In this document: in pieces, positions 52,711 to 60,570 of the stretch | How positions within the stretch are numbered: position 1 is the first letter of the stretch | How the letters are laid out: each line of letters opens with the position of its first letter | Assembly (NCBI RefSeq): GCF_009649075.1 | Contig: NZ_CP045737.1 | Span: forward strand, 1,488,001 to 1,552,000 | Length of the DNA: 64,000 nt | Direction of reading: 5' to 3' | From: Aeromicrobium yanjiei | Lineage (GTDB): Bacteria; Actinomycetota; Actinomycetes; Propionibacteriales; Nocardioidaceae | Notes under the pieces: model-generated | Told to the model about the DNA's origin: nothing | The model's input: the letters and a program-made list of their open reading frames with translations, nothing else | The model's database searches: none | Translations under genes and position numbers: made by a program

Positions 52711-52716
52711 AGCCTA
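52711..52716 (-). promoter_or_regulatory. -10 box TAGGCT for the methyltransferase at 52105
   Basis: On the minus strand TAGGCT, 6 nt (CTCGTC), ATG at 52704. Confidence 0.6.
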
Positions 52717-52734
52717 GGCCCGTGGCCCCAGCTG

Positions 52735-52808
52735 TGGAGCGGACGCGAGGATTTGAACCTCGACTCATTCCCTGGAAGGGAAGCGTGCTGCAACTACACC
52801 ACGTCCGC
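52735..52808 (-). tRNA. tRNA-Gly (anticodon UCC), CCA encoded
   Basis: Acceptor arms GCGGACG (52802-52808) and CGTCCGC pair fully, the discriminator is U and CCA is encoded at 52735-52737. The D arm is GTGT/GCAC, the anticodon loop CTTCCAG holds UCC (52774-52776), and the T arm is CGAGG-TTCAAAT-CCTCG. Position 27-43 is a C-U mismatch, a small irregularity. Confidence 0.95.
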
Positions 52809-52906
52809 GAAGCCAGCCTCTGTCGAGCCTGACCAGTTCGTCAGTATGGACCACCGTCCGGCGTCGCCGAGCGACGGGGCCCCCGCCGAAGGTGCACAAT
52901 CACGAG

Positions 52907-53296
52907 ATGGACCTGTCTCCGCTCGGCGTACGTGCCGCGGCCGGCAGCCTTCGCCCGTCAGACGGGGTCGTGCTTCACCACTCCTGGACCGACGAAGGCG
53001 TCGTCATCGCCCCGGCGGCCAACGGTGCCCACCTGCTGCACCTGTCGGTGGCGCTCTGCGTCCTGAACGACACGTACCGAGAGGCGAGACGTCTCGACGT
53101 CGCGGTGGACGGCGTCGCCGTCGAGGTCGACGGGGGCTTCGATGACGAGTGGCGATCCACCGGCATCCAGTACGCGGTCACCGTCGACTCGCCGTCGTCC
53201 ACCGAGGACGTGGCGCGCCTGAACGAGGTGGTCGACGAGATCGCCGAGATCCCTCGCGCGATCCGAGCCGGAGCGCGGGTCGAGCGTCGTCCTTGA
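52907..53296 (+). CDS. OsmC-like family protein lacking the second redox cysteine
   Basis: 129 residues. The OsmC fold is recognisable in HLLHLSVALCVLNDTYREARRL, DVAVDGVAVEVDGGFDDEW and the C-terminal DEIAEIPRAIRAGARVE. The first peroxidatic-type Cys (ALC, about residue 51) is present, but the second, usually in a C-P-[VI] motif before the last strand, is Ile-Pro here, so thiol peroxidase activity is doubtful. ATG 52907 was chosen; an in-frame GTG lies at 52892. It is convergent with the small HTH gene, 10 nt apart. Confidence 0.78.
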   Translation: MDLSPLGVRAAAGSLRPSDGVVLHHSWTDEGVVIAPAANGAHLLHLSVALCVLNDTYREARRLDVAVDGVAVEVDGGFDDEWRSTGIQYAVTVDSPSSTEDVARLNEVVDEIAEIPRAIRAGARVERRP

Positions 53297-53306
53297 GCGG
53301 GCCTCG

Positions 53307-53519
53307 TCAGCCCACGTTCCGATACTTGCGATGGATCGTCTGTCGCGTCACGCCGAGGAGGGTTCCGATCTCGGCCCAGCTGAGACCCAGATTCCGCGCC
53401 CTGCGAACGGCGACCTCTTCGCGCCTGCTCAGTACGCTCTTGGCCTCGGCGACGGCGGCCAGCTCGCCCACCACACCGCCATCGTCGGCTCCCGTTGACG
53501 TCTTCACATCTGTCAGCAT
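53307..53519 (-). CDS. Small helix-turn-helix DNA-binding protein
   Basis: 70 residues. The C-terminal 40 residues form an HTH: SRREEVAVRRARNLGLSWAEIGTLLGVTRQTIHRKYRN, with helix-turn-helix at AEIGTLLGVTRQTIHRKY. The N-terminal 25 residues are acidic and probably flexible. It lacks any effector domain. A perfect 7-bp inverted repeat (GTCAGCA-TG-TGCTGAC, 53512-53527) overlaps its start codon, which suggests it represses itself. A TTGACA-like -35 (CTTGACAAG, 53534-53542, minus strand) is nearby. Confidence 0.75.
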   Translation of the reverse strand: MLTDVKTSTGADDGGVVGELAAVAEAKSVLSRREEVAVRRARNLGLSWAEIGTLLGVTRQTIHRKYRNVG

Positions 53520-53527
53520 GTGCTGAC
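53512..53527. promoter_or_regulatory. 16-bp palindrome overlapping the start codon of the HTH gene
   Basis: GTCAGCA-TG-TGCTGAC is perfect. The CAT of the minus-strand start codon (53517-53519) is inside it. Bound protein here would block both initiation and elongation, so autoregulation is likely. Confidence 0.55.
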
Positions 53528-53613
53528 GTAGGAGATCTTGTCAAGTGGAGACTGGTTCGCGATCACCGCGTGGTGGCGGGCGCGATCCAACAAGCCATTT
53601 TTCCCCACGGACA

Positions 53614-53619
53614 TAGAAT
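53614..53619 (+). promoter_or_regulatory. -10 box TAGAAT for the glycine-rich protein gene
   Basis: TAGAAT, 6 nt (CCGTTC), ATG at 53626. Confidence 0.6.
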
Positions 53620-53625
53620 CCGTTC

Positions 53626-54414
53626 ATGGATCTGCTCGTGCTGGTGCTGGTGATCGCGGCGCTGGGAGCTGTCGCGCTCGTGGCGGGTCGCCGCAGGAAG
53701 GAACGCGAGCTGACCCGACGCGAGGACGAGCTCGCGCCGGTGAGGAAGCTGGCCTTCGAGGACATCACGGCGTTCGGCGAGGACCTGCAACAGCTCGACC
53801 TGGACATGACCGGTCATGAGCTCGACGCGGGCGCGAACGCTGACTACCTGCGAGCACTCGACGCCTACGAATCGGCGAAGATCGCCGGCGACTCCATCAC
53901 CGAGCCCGACGACATCCGGCACGTGACCGAGATCGTGGAGGACGGTCGATACGCCATCGCGTGCGTACGCGCCCGAGTGGTCGGCGAGTCGCTGCCGACC
54001 AGGCGGCCACCGTGCTTCTTCGACCCGCGTCACGGGCTCTCGGTGGCCGACGTTCCCTACGTGCCGCCGGACGGGGTCGAGCGGGAGGTGCCTGCCTGCG
54101 CACTGGATGCCGAGCGGGTCCGCGCCGGTGCAGATCCTGATGTCCGCAAGGTCATGGTCGGGGCGCAGCGGGTGCCCTACTGGCAGGGCGGACGCGCGTA
54201 CGAGCCCTATGCCGCGGGCTATTTCGGCGCCTTCGGCCCGATGACGTGGATGTTCATGGGCGGCATGATGTTCGGGGGCTTCGGCGACGGCTTCGGCGGC
54301 GGCGACGGTGATGGCGGTGGCGGTGGCGATGATGGCGGTGGCGGTGGCGATGGTGGCGGGGGCGACTTCTTCGGCGGCGGTGGCGACGGCGGCGGCTTCG
54401 ACATGGGCTTTTGA
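53626..54414 (+). CDS. Membrane-anchored protein with glycine/aspartate-rich tail
   Basis: 262 residues. A single N-terminal helix (LLVLVLVIAALGAVALVAG), a charged segment, a helical domain with EDLQQLDLDMTGHELDAGANADYLRALDAYESAK (about 45-80) typical of TPM/YgcG-associated proteins, then a middle domain with CFFDPRHGLSVADVPYVPPDGVEREVPAC. The tail from about 195 has FGAFGPMTWMFMGGMMFGGFG and then a near-pure Gly/Asp repeat (54290-54400 in DNA, ggcggtggcgat units). This resembles the C-terminal loops of TPM-domain proteins, although the TPM domain itself is not present. Function unknown. Confidence 0.75.
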   Translation: MDLLVLVLVIAALGAVALVAGRRRKERELTRREDELAPVRKLAFEDITAFGEDLQQLDLDMTGHELDAGANADYLRALDAYESAKIAGDSITEPDDIRHVTEIVEDGRYAIACVRARVVGESLPTRRPPCFFDPRHGLSVADVPYVPPDGVEREVPACALDAERVRAGADPDVRKVMVGAQRVPYWQGGRAYEPYAAGYFGAFGPMTWMFMGGMMFGGFGDGFGGGDGDGGGGGDDGGGGGDGGGGDFFGGGGDGGGFDMGF

Positions 54415-54473
54415 ACCAGGCCCGCCCGCGGCCTCAGAGAGACAGCGGGCGGGCGCTCGGATGGATGACACGG

Positions 54474-55274
54474 TCACGCGGCGCGGCGCTTGAAGGCGAC
54501 GGCGGCCCCGAGGAGGGGGACGACGATCCAGGCTGCGAAGACGGCCGCGCCGACGGCGGGGCTGAGGATGGACGACTCCGGTGCCACCGAGGTGAACGAG
54601 CTGCCGGCGATGGACGGCAGATACTGCAGGACCTGATCCCGTGAGCCTGCCGGGAGCATGATCGTGCCCAGCGCCGGCAGCAGGAAGATGACCCCGAACA
54701 GGACCGAGATCGCCCCTGCCGTGCTGCGCAGCAGCGTGCCGATCGCGAGGCCCATCAGGGCGGTGCCGGTCAGGAAGGCGCCGGCACCGACGACAGCCCG
54801 AAGGACGCCGGGATCACCCAACGACACGGTGTCGATGCCGCCGCTGTCGATCAGGGCCTGTCCGGCGAAGAACGCGATGAAGGCGCTCGCACCGAGCGCG
54901 ACCATCGTGGTGACGGCCAGGATCGCGACCTTGGCCCCGAACACGGGCAACCGGGACGGCACTGACGTCAGGGTGGTCCGGATCAGCCCGGTGCTGTACT
55001 CGCTGGTGATGACGAGGACGCCGAGCACGCCGATGATCAGCTGGGCGATCTGGACCCCGGCCAGGGCTGCGCCGGCGGTGTCGCCCTCGACGTCCGTCTG
55101 GGTGCTGCCCACCACCCCGCCGACCATCGCGGAGAAGATCAGGCCGATGAACAGCAGCGCCGCTGCTGCCGCGGCCAGCGTGACCATGTTGCTGCGCACT
55201 GAACGGATCTTGGTCCATTCCGAGCGCATCACTCCGCGCATCGTGATGTGGCGGGGATCGGTGGAGATGCTCAT
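54474..55274 (-). CDS. ABC-2 type transporter permease
   Basis: 266 residues with six transmembrane helices (about 30-52, 75-95, 110-138, 155-178, 185-205, 240-260). GVMRSEWTKIRSVRSNMVTL at the N-terminus and EYSTGLIRTTLTSVPSRLPVFGAK after TM2 are typical of the ABC-2/BcrB-type permeases. It pairs with the ATPase directly upstream, whose last 4 bases overlap its ATG. The pair probably exports a peptide antibiotic or lipid-active compound; substrate unknown. Confidence 0.9.
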   Translation of the reverse strand: MSISTDPRHITMRGVMRSEWTKIRSVRSNMVTLAAAAAALLFIGLIFSAMVGGVVGSTQTDVEGDTAGAALAGVQIAQLIIGVLGVLVITSEYSTGLIRTTLTSVPSRLPVFGAKVAILAVTTMVALGASAFIAFFAGQALIDSGGIDTVSLGDPGVLRAVVGAGAFLTGTALMGLAIGTLLRSTAGAISVLFGVIFLLPALGTIMLPAGSRDQVLQYLPSIAGSSFTSVAPESSILSPAVGAAVFAAWIVVPLLGAAVAFKRRAA

Positions 55275-56209
55275 GAGAAGGCCTTCTTGTCGGTGGAGGG
55301 GACGGTGGTGGTCTCGCCGCTGTACTCGACGGAGTCTCGGGTGAGCTCCATGAACGCCTCTTCGAGCGAGGCCTGGTTGCTGCTCAGCTCGTGCACGGGG
55401 ATTGACGCCTCGCTGGCCCGGGCGCCGATCTGCTCGGGGGTGAGGCCGATGACGTCGAGCGTTCCGTCCGCCTCGGTCGTCACGGTGACGCCGTCGCCGG
55501 TGAGCAGCGGCTGCAGCAGTGCCGCCTGAGGGCTGCGGACCCGGACGCTGCGGACGGACCTGCTCATGAGCTCGGCCACCGGCAGGTCCGCGATCAGCTT
55601 GCCGCGGCCGATGATCACGAGGTGCTCGGCCGTCATGGCCATCTCGGTCATCAGGTGGGACGAGACGAACACCGTGCGGCCCTCCGCGGCGAGCTCGCGC
55701 AGCAGCTCGCGGATCCAGCGGATGCCCTCGGGGTCGAGTCCGTTGACCGGTTCGTCCAGCATCACCGTCTGCGGGTCCCCGAGGAGGGCGCCGGCGATCC
55801 CGAGGCGTTGTCCCATGCCGAGGGAGAACCCGCCCACCCGCTTCTTGGCGACCTCGGCGAGCCCGACCAGCTCGAGCATCTCGTCGACTCGGCGGGCCGG
55901 CAGTCCGTGCGTCTGGGCCTGGGCCAGGAGGTGGTCGCGGGCCGAACGTCCAGGATGGGTGGCGCCGGCGTCCAGCAGGACGCCGAGCTCACCGAGCGGC
56001 ATGGAGTGCTCGCGGTACGGGCGGCCGTTCACGGTGGCGGTCCCACTCGTCGGCTCCTCCAGCCCGACCAGCATCCTCATGGTGGTCGACTTGCCTGCCC
56101 CGTTGGGGCCGAGGAAGCCGGTGACCACCCCGGGTCTCACGGTGATGGTCAGGTCGTCCACCACCGTCTTGGAGCCGTACTGCTTGGTCAGGTGCTGAAG
56201 CTCGATCAT
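55271..56209 (-). CDS. ABC transporter ATP-binding protein (BcrA-type)
   Basis: 312 residues. Walker A GPNGAGKST (about 34-42), Q-loop region LGVLLDAGATHPGRSARDHL, signature FSLGMGQRLGIAGAL (about 130-144), Walker B TVMLDEPVNGLDPEG and switch His in VSSHLMTEMAMTAEHL. The DUF4162-like C-terminus (VRSVRVRSPQAALLQPLL to ASLEEAFMELT) is typical of the antibiotic/lipid exporters. ATG 56209 follows GAGGGAAA at a good distance. It is divergent from the histidine kinase; an 18-bp perfect palindrome lies between them. Confidence 0.92.
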   Translation of the reverse strand: MIELQHLTKQYGSKTVVDDLTITVRPGVVTGFLGPNGAGKSTTMRMLVGLEEPTSGTATVNGRPYREHSMPLGELGVLLDAGATHPGRSARDHLLAQAQTHGLPARRVDEMLELVGLAEVAKKRVGGFSLGMGQRLGIAGALLGDPQTVMLDEPVNGLDPEGIRWIRELLRELAAEGRTVFVSSHLMTEMAMTAEHLVIIGRGKLIADLPVAELMSRSVRSVRVRSPQAALLQPLLTGDGVTVTTEADGTLDVIGLTPEQIGARASEASIPVHELSSNQASLEEAFMELTRDSVEYSGETTTVPSTDKKAFS

Positions 56210-56344
56210 GATGTTTCCCTCTCGTCGCCGGTGTTTCCGGCGTCGATAAAGAGCCTCGTCGCTCGAGGTCGCCCGGTCGTCGTGCTGGCGCAGACACCTA
56301 CGCCTGCCGCAGACGCAGCAGGCCAAGGCGCGCAGACGGGTCAG

Positions 56345-56378
56345 GTACTGCGATCGCAGTACGCGGCACGTACTGCAG
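56345..56378. promoter_or_regulatory. 18-bp perfect palindrome plus half-site between the exporter and the two-component genes
   Basis: GTACTGCGATCGCAGTAC (56345-56362) is a perfect palindrome; a further GTACTGCAG half-site (56370-56378) follows 7 nt on. It lies 136 bp upstream of the ATPase start and 43 bp upstream of the kinase start. It is a good candidate for binding by the LuxR-type response regulator at 57599. Confidence 0.65.
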
Positions 56379-56408
56379 CAATCCGACGCCACGGGCCGCC
56401 GCGCTTCG

Positions 56409-56414
56409 TAGGCT
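56409..56414 (+). promoter_or_regulatory. -10 box TAGGCT for the sensor kinase
   Basis: TAGGCT, 6 nt (GTGCGC), ATG at 56421. This favours ATG 56421 over the in-frame GTG at 56415, which lies inside the spacer. Confidence 0.6.
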
Positions 56415-56420
56415 GTGCGC

Positions 56421-57602
56421 ATGCCCAGCCTCAGCGACGTGCGCGTGCTCCATCAGGCGCACCCTGTGGCGTTCGATGTGCTGATGGCGGTGGCGCTCAT
56501 GCCGATCGTGGTCCTCGTGCCCGACTCGGGCCGCGCGGACGCCTCTCCGCTGTCCGGTGCTGCCGCCGTCGTCGCCATCCTGACCTGTGCCGGGCTGGCC
56601 TTCCGCCGGCGTCACCCGACCGCCGTGCTGGTCGGCACCGTGGGAGGCGCCGCGGTGGTCATCCTCCTGGACGGGGGGCCGTCGACGATCTCCTTCGTGC
56701 CGTTCGTCGCGTTGTACTCGTTCGCCGCCGCGAGCGGCTGGATCGCCACGGTGCTGGGCTTCGCGGGCTCGGTCCTGGGCGTGGGAACGGCCGTCGCGCT
56801 GGCGACCACCCCGTGGCCGCCGGACCCGCAGGCGTTCCAGCACGTCTCCTCGTTCGCGGTCGCGGCCGCGGTGGGCATGACGGTGCGCGCGCGTCGTGCC
56901 TACGTCGAGGCGGTCGAGGAACGCGCCGAGCGAGCCGAGCGCACCCGCGAGCAGGAGGCTGCGCGGCGTGTCGCCGAGGAGCGGCTCCGCATTGCTCGCG
57001 AGCTGCACGACGTCATCGCCCACCGGGTCGCGATCGTGAACGTGCAGGCGTCGGTGGCACGTCATCTCGTGCTGGCCGACCCGCCGGCAGCGCTGACGGC
57101 GATCGAGCACGTGCGAGACGCGGGGAGGGCGATCCTCGACGAGCTGGGCGACGTCCTGAACGTCCTGCGTCAACAGGACGAGGAGGTGGACCCGCACTCG
57201 CCCGCGCCCGGTCTCGACCAGATCCAGCCCCTCATCGCGTCCTTCCAGGCCGCGGGCATGAGCATCCGGCAGTCGGTGTCCGGCAGCCCCCGCGCGATCG
57301 CCGGGGGAGCCGATCTCGTGGCCTATCGGGTGCTCCAGGAAGCGCTCACCAACGCCCACAAGCACGGGACAGGACCGGCCACCATGAGTATTTGCTACGA
57401 GTCGACCGGCGTCGAGCTCGAGGTGACCAACCCCGTCGGCGACCGCGAGGCCGACGATCACTCCGCAGGCGCTGGCTTCGGCCTCATCGGGATGCGCGAG
57501 CGCGTCGCTGCGGTCGGTGGTCAGATGGTGGCTGGGCACGGTCCCAGTGGACGGTTCGAGGTGTCGGTCCGGCTGCCTGACCGAGAGGGAGTGCACACGT
57601 GA
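56421..57602 (+). CDS. NarL-family sensor histidine kinase
   Basis: 393 residues. Four to five membrane helices (about 17-34, 45-62, 67-84, 93-130, 140-153) form the sensor, without a large extracellular domain. A HisKA_3 dimerisation domain follows with phospho-acceptor His196 in RIARELHDVIAH, then a HATPase_c domain with QEALTNAHKHG (N-box) and GFGLIGMRERVAAVGG (G-box). It phosphorylates the response regulator encoded immediately downstream (4-nt overlap). It is divergent from the ABC exporter, the usual layout for systems that sense an antimicrobial through its transporter. Confidence 0.92.
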   Translation: MPSLSDVRVLHQAHPVAFDVLMAVALMPIVVLVPDSGRADASPLSGAAAVVAILTCAGLAFRRRHPTAVLVGTVGGAAVVILLDGGPSTISFVPFVALYSFAAASGWIATVLGFAGSVLGVGTAVALATTPWPPDPQAFQHVSSFAVAAAVGMTVRARRAYVEAVEERAERAERTREQEAARRVAEERLRIARELHDVIAHRVAIVNVQASVARHLVLADPPAALTAIEHVRDAGRAILDELGDVLNVLRQQDEEVDPHSPAPGLDQIQPLIASFQAAGMSIRQSVSGSPRAIAGGADLVAYRVLQEALTNAHKHGTGPATMSICYESTGVELEVTNPVGDREADDHSAGAGFGLIGMRERVAAVGGQMVAGHGPSGRFEVSVRLPDREGVHT

Positions 57603-58282
57603 GCATCCGTGTGGTCATCGCGGACGACCAGGGGCTGATCCGGGCGGGCTTCCGATCGCTGATCGACGCCGCTTCCGACCTGTGTGTCGTGGGGGAGGCC
57701 GTCAACGGGCGGGAGGCGGTGGACCTGGTCCGTGAGACCCGGGCGGACGTGGTCGTCATGGACATCCGCATGCCCGAGCTGGACGGTGTCGGGGCGACGC
57801 GTCTCATCTGCGCCGACGAGGACCTGGCCGGGGTCCGCGTCCTCATCCTGACCACCTTCGAGCTCGACGAGTACGTTCTCGAGGCGGTCGAGGCAGGAGC
57901 CAGCGGGTTCCTGGGCAAGAGCGTCGACCCGGAAGACCTGGTGCAGGCGATCCGGACCCTCGCTGCCGGCGACGCCCTGCTGTCGCCCAAGGCGACCCGG
58001 GCCCTGATCAGCCGCTACGCCAGGCCGGAGGTCACGGGCGCGGCGGCGGGGCTGGACTCGACGCTCCTGCCGGCGCTGACCGACCGGGAGCGCGAAGTGG
58101 TCGCCCTGGTCGCCCACGGCCTCACCAACGACGACATCGCCGAGCGTCTGTTCGTCTCACCGTTCACGGCCAAGACCCATGTGAACCGGGCCATGATGAA
58201 GGTGGGCGCACGGGATCGGGCTCAGCTGGTGGTCGCCGCGTACCAGAGCGGGCTCATCCGTCCCGGGACGGCACCTGCCTGA
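57599..58282 (+). CDS. LuxR/NarL-family response regulator
   Basis: 227 residues, GTG start overlapping the kinase stop (GTGA). Receiver domain (about 1-120): DD at 9-10, phospho-acceptor Asp55 in VVMDIRMPELDG, Thr-Thr near 85 and Lys107 in FLGKS. LuxR HTH (about 155-220): LTDREREVVALVAHGLTNDDIAERLFVSPFTAKTHVNRAMMKVGARDRAQLV. It likely controls the divergent ABC exporter through the palindrome at 56345. Confidence 0.94.
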   Translation: MSIRVVIADDQGLIRAGFRSLIDAASDLCVVGEAVNGREAVDLVRETRADVVVMDIRMPELDGVGATRLICADEDLAGVRVLILTTFELDEYVLEAVEAGASGFLGKSVDPEDLVQAIRTLAAGDALLSPKATRALISRYARPEVTGAAAGLDSTLLPALTDREREVVALVAHGLTNDDIAERLFVSPFTAKTHVNRAMMKVGARDRAQLVVAAYQSGLIRPGTAPA

Positions 58283-58369
58283 CAGTGCCGAAGTCCCCTG
58301 TCCAGGATCCGATGACCTCTCCTAGCGTCGGCACCAGCCCATGCCGGACACAACAGTGGAGGTCGCCCC

Positions 58370-59341
58370 GTGTGCACTGCAACGAACTATGTCGCCAAGG
58401 ATCACTACTTCGGGCGCAACCTGGACCTGGAGTTCTCCTATCACGAGTCGGTCACCATCACCCCGCGCAACTTCCCGCTCCCGTTCCGCACCGTGGACGA
58501 CGTGACGACTCACCACGCGCTGATCGGCATGACGACGGTGGCCGACGGCTACCCGCTCTACTACGACGCGACCAACGAGAAGGGCCTGAGCATGGCGGGG
58601 CTCAACTTCCCCGGCAACGCCGACTACAAGCCCGAGACGCCGGGCAGGAACAACATCACGCCGTTCGAGTTCATCCCTTGGATCCTCGGCCAGCTCGAGA
58701 CCGTCTCCCAGGCGCGCGAGGCCTTGCAGGAGATGGTGCTGGTCGACATCCCGTTCAGCGCTGAGTTCCCCCTGTCACCGCTGCACTGGATCATCTCCGA
58801 CCGCGAGGAGTCGATCACGGTGGAGTCGGTCAAGGACGGGCTGCGGGTCTACGACAACCCGGTGGGCCTGCTGACCAACAACCCGACGTTCGACATCCAG
58901 CTGTTCAATCTCAACAACTACGCGAGCATGTCGACCGCGCAGCCGGAGAACCACTTCTCCAAGACGCTGCAGCTCGACACCTACAGCAGGGGACTGGGTG
59001 CCGTCGGTCTGCCCGGCGACCTCTCCTCGATGTCCCGGTTCGTCAAGGCGGCGTTCACCGCGGTGAACTCGGTCTCTGGTGAGTCCGAGTCCGAGGCCAT
59101 CAGTCAGTTCTTCCACATCCTCGGCTCCGTCGCGCAGCAGCGGGGCTGCGTGGAGGTCGGGGACAAGTACGAGATCACGATCTACTCGTCGTGTTGCAAC
59201 ACCGACAAGGGCATCTACTACTACACGACCTACGAGAACAGCCAGATCACATCAGTCGACATGCATAACGTCGACCTCGACGGCACCGACCTCTCCACCT
59301 ACCCGCTGGTCACCGGGCAGCAGATCCTGGCGCAGAACTAG
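58370..59341 (+). CDS. Choloylglycine hydrolase-family enzyme (bile salt hydrolase-like)
   Basis: 323 residues, GTG start with GGAGG 7 nt upstream and a TAGCGT promoter box (58323-58328). Removal of the first residue exposes Cys2, the N-terminal nucleophile. The residues of the bile salt hydrolase active site are all present: Cys2, Arg16, Asp19, Asn79 (AGLNFPGNA), Asn171 (TNNPTF) and Arg223. The segment YYDATNEKGLSMAGLNFPGNADY is very close to gut Firmicute and bifidobacterial enzymes. It may deconjugate bile salts or cleave N-acyl homoserine lactones or penicillin V; no signal peptide, so it is cytoplasmic. Confidence 0.93.
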   Translation: MCTATNYVAKDHYFGRNLDLEFSYHESVTITPRNFPLPFRTVDDVTTHHALIGMTTVADGYPLYYDATNEKGLSMAGLNFPGNADYKPETPGRNNITPFEFIPWILGQLETVSQAREALQEMVLVDIPFSAEFPLSPLHWIISDREESITVESVKDGLRVYDNPVGLLTNNPTFDIQLFNLNNYASMSTAQPENHFSKTLQLDTYSRGLGAVGLPGDLSSMSRFVKAAFTAVNSVSGESESEAISQFFHILGSVAQQRGCVEVGDKYEITIYSSCCNTDKGIYYYTTYENSQITSVDMHNVDLDGTDLSTYPLVTGQQILAQN

Positions 59342-59373
59342 GCGCGGTTCCACCCGCTCGGCGGCGGCATGCG

Positions 59374-60558
59374 TCAGGCGGCGACGTACTCGATCGCGAT
59401 GGGGGGAGCGGGTGGGTAGAGCTCTATCACGATCGGTTCGGACGGCGGTCTCGGCGGGCTGGTCGACCAGTGCAGCAGGCCGTGGCCCTTGAGGTTGTGG
59501 TGTCTTCGGCACAGCGGTCCCATGTTGTCGCCCGTTGTCGGACCGACCGGGTGCGGTATCCGGTGGTCGAGATCGCACCGTTCCGAGGGCACCATGCACC
59601 CGGGTGCTTGGCAGACGCCGTGCAGGAACTGCAGGGCAACCGCGAGGATGTCGGGTGCGAACCGGCCTACATATTCGTGGGCCAGGACGTCGTCGGTGAC
59701 CGGATCCACGACGATGCGATGCCAAAATGTGCTCCCGGTCGCAACTACTTCGCCGATCCAGCGGGCGGGAACGGCCCAGCAGCCGTCGGTTGACTCTGCG
59801 AAACCGGGTGCAGCCCCGGCGAGGACGTCTGCCGCGACGGTGACCGCGATGTTCGCGTCTACGGCTGAGGTGACGGCCTCGGAGCTGGTGCACCAGGCGA
59901 CCAGCAGGTCGGCCTCACGCTGGGCCACGGTGCGGTCATCGTCCGGGGCAGCCGGCTTGCGCGCGTCTTTGTGCAGGCGCGCTTCGATGGCCGCTGCCTG
60001 GTGGGAGGGCAGGTAGGCGTTGAGCCAGGACATCGAGTCGTCCCCGTGGGTGACAGTCACGCGCCGCTGGGTTCGTTCGGTGTCGGCGCGTTCGGTAGCC
60101 AGATCAGCCTCCACCCGTTGCACGAAGCGCCGCAACCATTGCCGCAGCTCGGTGCCGGTGTGGCTGGTCGCGTAGCCGATGACCCGACTCTCGAGGCGGG
60201 CGATCGACTCGGGATGGTGCAGCTTCTCGATCGTCGCGCTGATGTCGCGGACCCGGGAGTAGTCGATGAGCCCGTCGACGAATGCCTCCCACACGAGGGG
60301 TGTTTTCTCGCGCACGCGGTCGGCGATCGACAGCCGCAGGTGGATCTGCGCCTCCGACATGCCGGTGGCCTCACCGATGGTCAACGCGATCGCCGACCGC
60401 TCGATCTTGCGCCGCAGAGACGACTCAATCTGCGCAGTGCGTGCCATCTCGGCGTCCCGGTAGTCCAGCATGGTCTGGATGGTGTGCGCCTCGGCCATGG
60501 CCTGGCGCCGGACAGCGTCCGACAGCGCCTGCGTCGTCGGAGCTGTCGTCGTGGCCAT
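59374..60558 (-). CDS. DUF222 / HNH endonuclease family protein, copy 2 (13E12-type)
   Basis: 394 residues, the same length as copy 1 at 32800 with no gaps in a hand alignment. The HNH motif (CQAPGCMVPSERCDLDHRIPH, NMGPLCRRHHNLKG) and the core are unchanged; differences cluster at the DUF222 centre and the last 12 residues. It follows the bile salt hydrolase gene convergently by 32 bp. TAGGTT-6 nt-ATG repeats the promoter layout of copy 1. Both copies point the same way, so recombination between them would delete the ~26.6 kb in between. Confidence 0.92.
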   Translation of the reverse strand: MATTTAPTTQALSDAVRRQAMAEAHTIQTMLDYRDAEMARTAQIESSLRRKIERSAIALTIGEATGMSEAQIHLRLSIADRVREKTPLVWEAFVDGLIDYSRVRDISATIEKLHHPESIARLESRVIGYATSHTGTELRQWLRRFVQRVEADLATERADTERTQRRVTVTHGDDSMSWLNAYLPSHQAAAIEARLHKDARKPAAPDDDRTVAQREADLLVAWCTSSEAVTSAVDANIAVTVAADVLAGAAPGFAESTDGCWAVPARWIGEVVATGSTFWHRIVVDPVTDDVLAHEYVGRFAPDILAVALQFLHGVCQAPGCMVPSERCDLDHRIPHPVGPTTGDNMGPLCRRHHNLKGHGLLHWSTSPPRPPSEPIVIELYPPAPPIAIEYVAA

Positions 60559-60564
60559 ACCTCA

Positions 60565-60570
60565 AACCTA
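60565..60570 (-). promoter_or_regulatory. -10 box TAGGTT for DUF222-HNH copy 2
   Basis: On the minus strand TAGGTT, 6 nt (TGAGGT), ATG at 60558. Confidence 0.6.

Noticed and set aside
52735..52808. Possible integration site at the tRNA-Gly gene
   Set aside because: No integrase gene and no second copy of the tRNA 3' end were found in the window.
52754..53145. Alternative reading frame across the OsmC-like gene
   Set aside because: It starts inside the tRNA and gives an Arg/Gly/Pro-rich product; the OsmC-like frame has clear family features.
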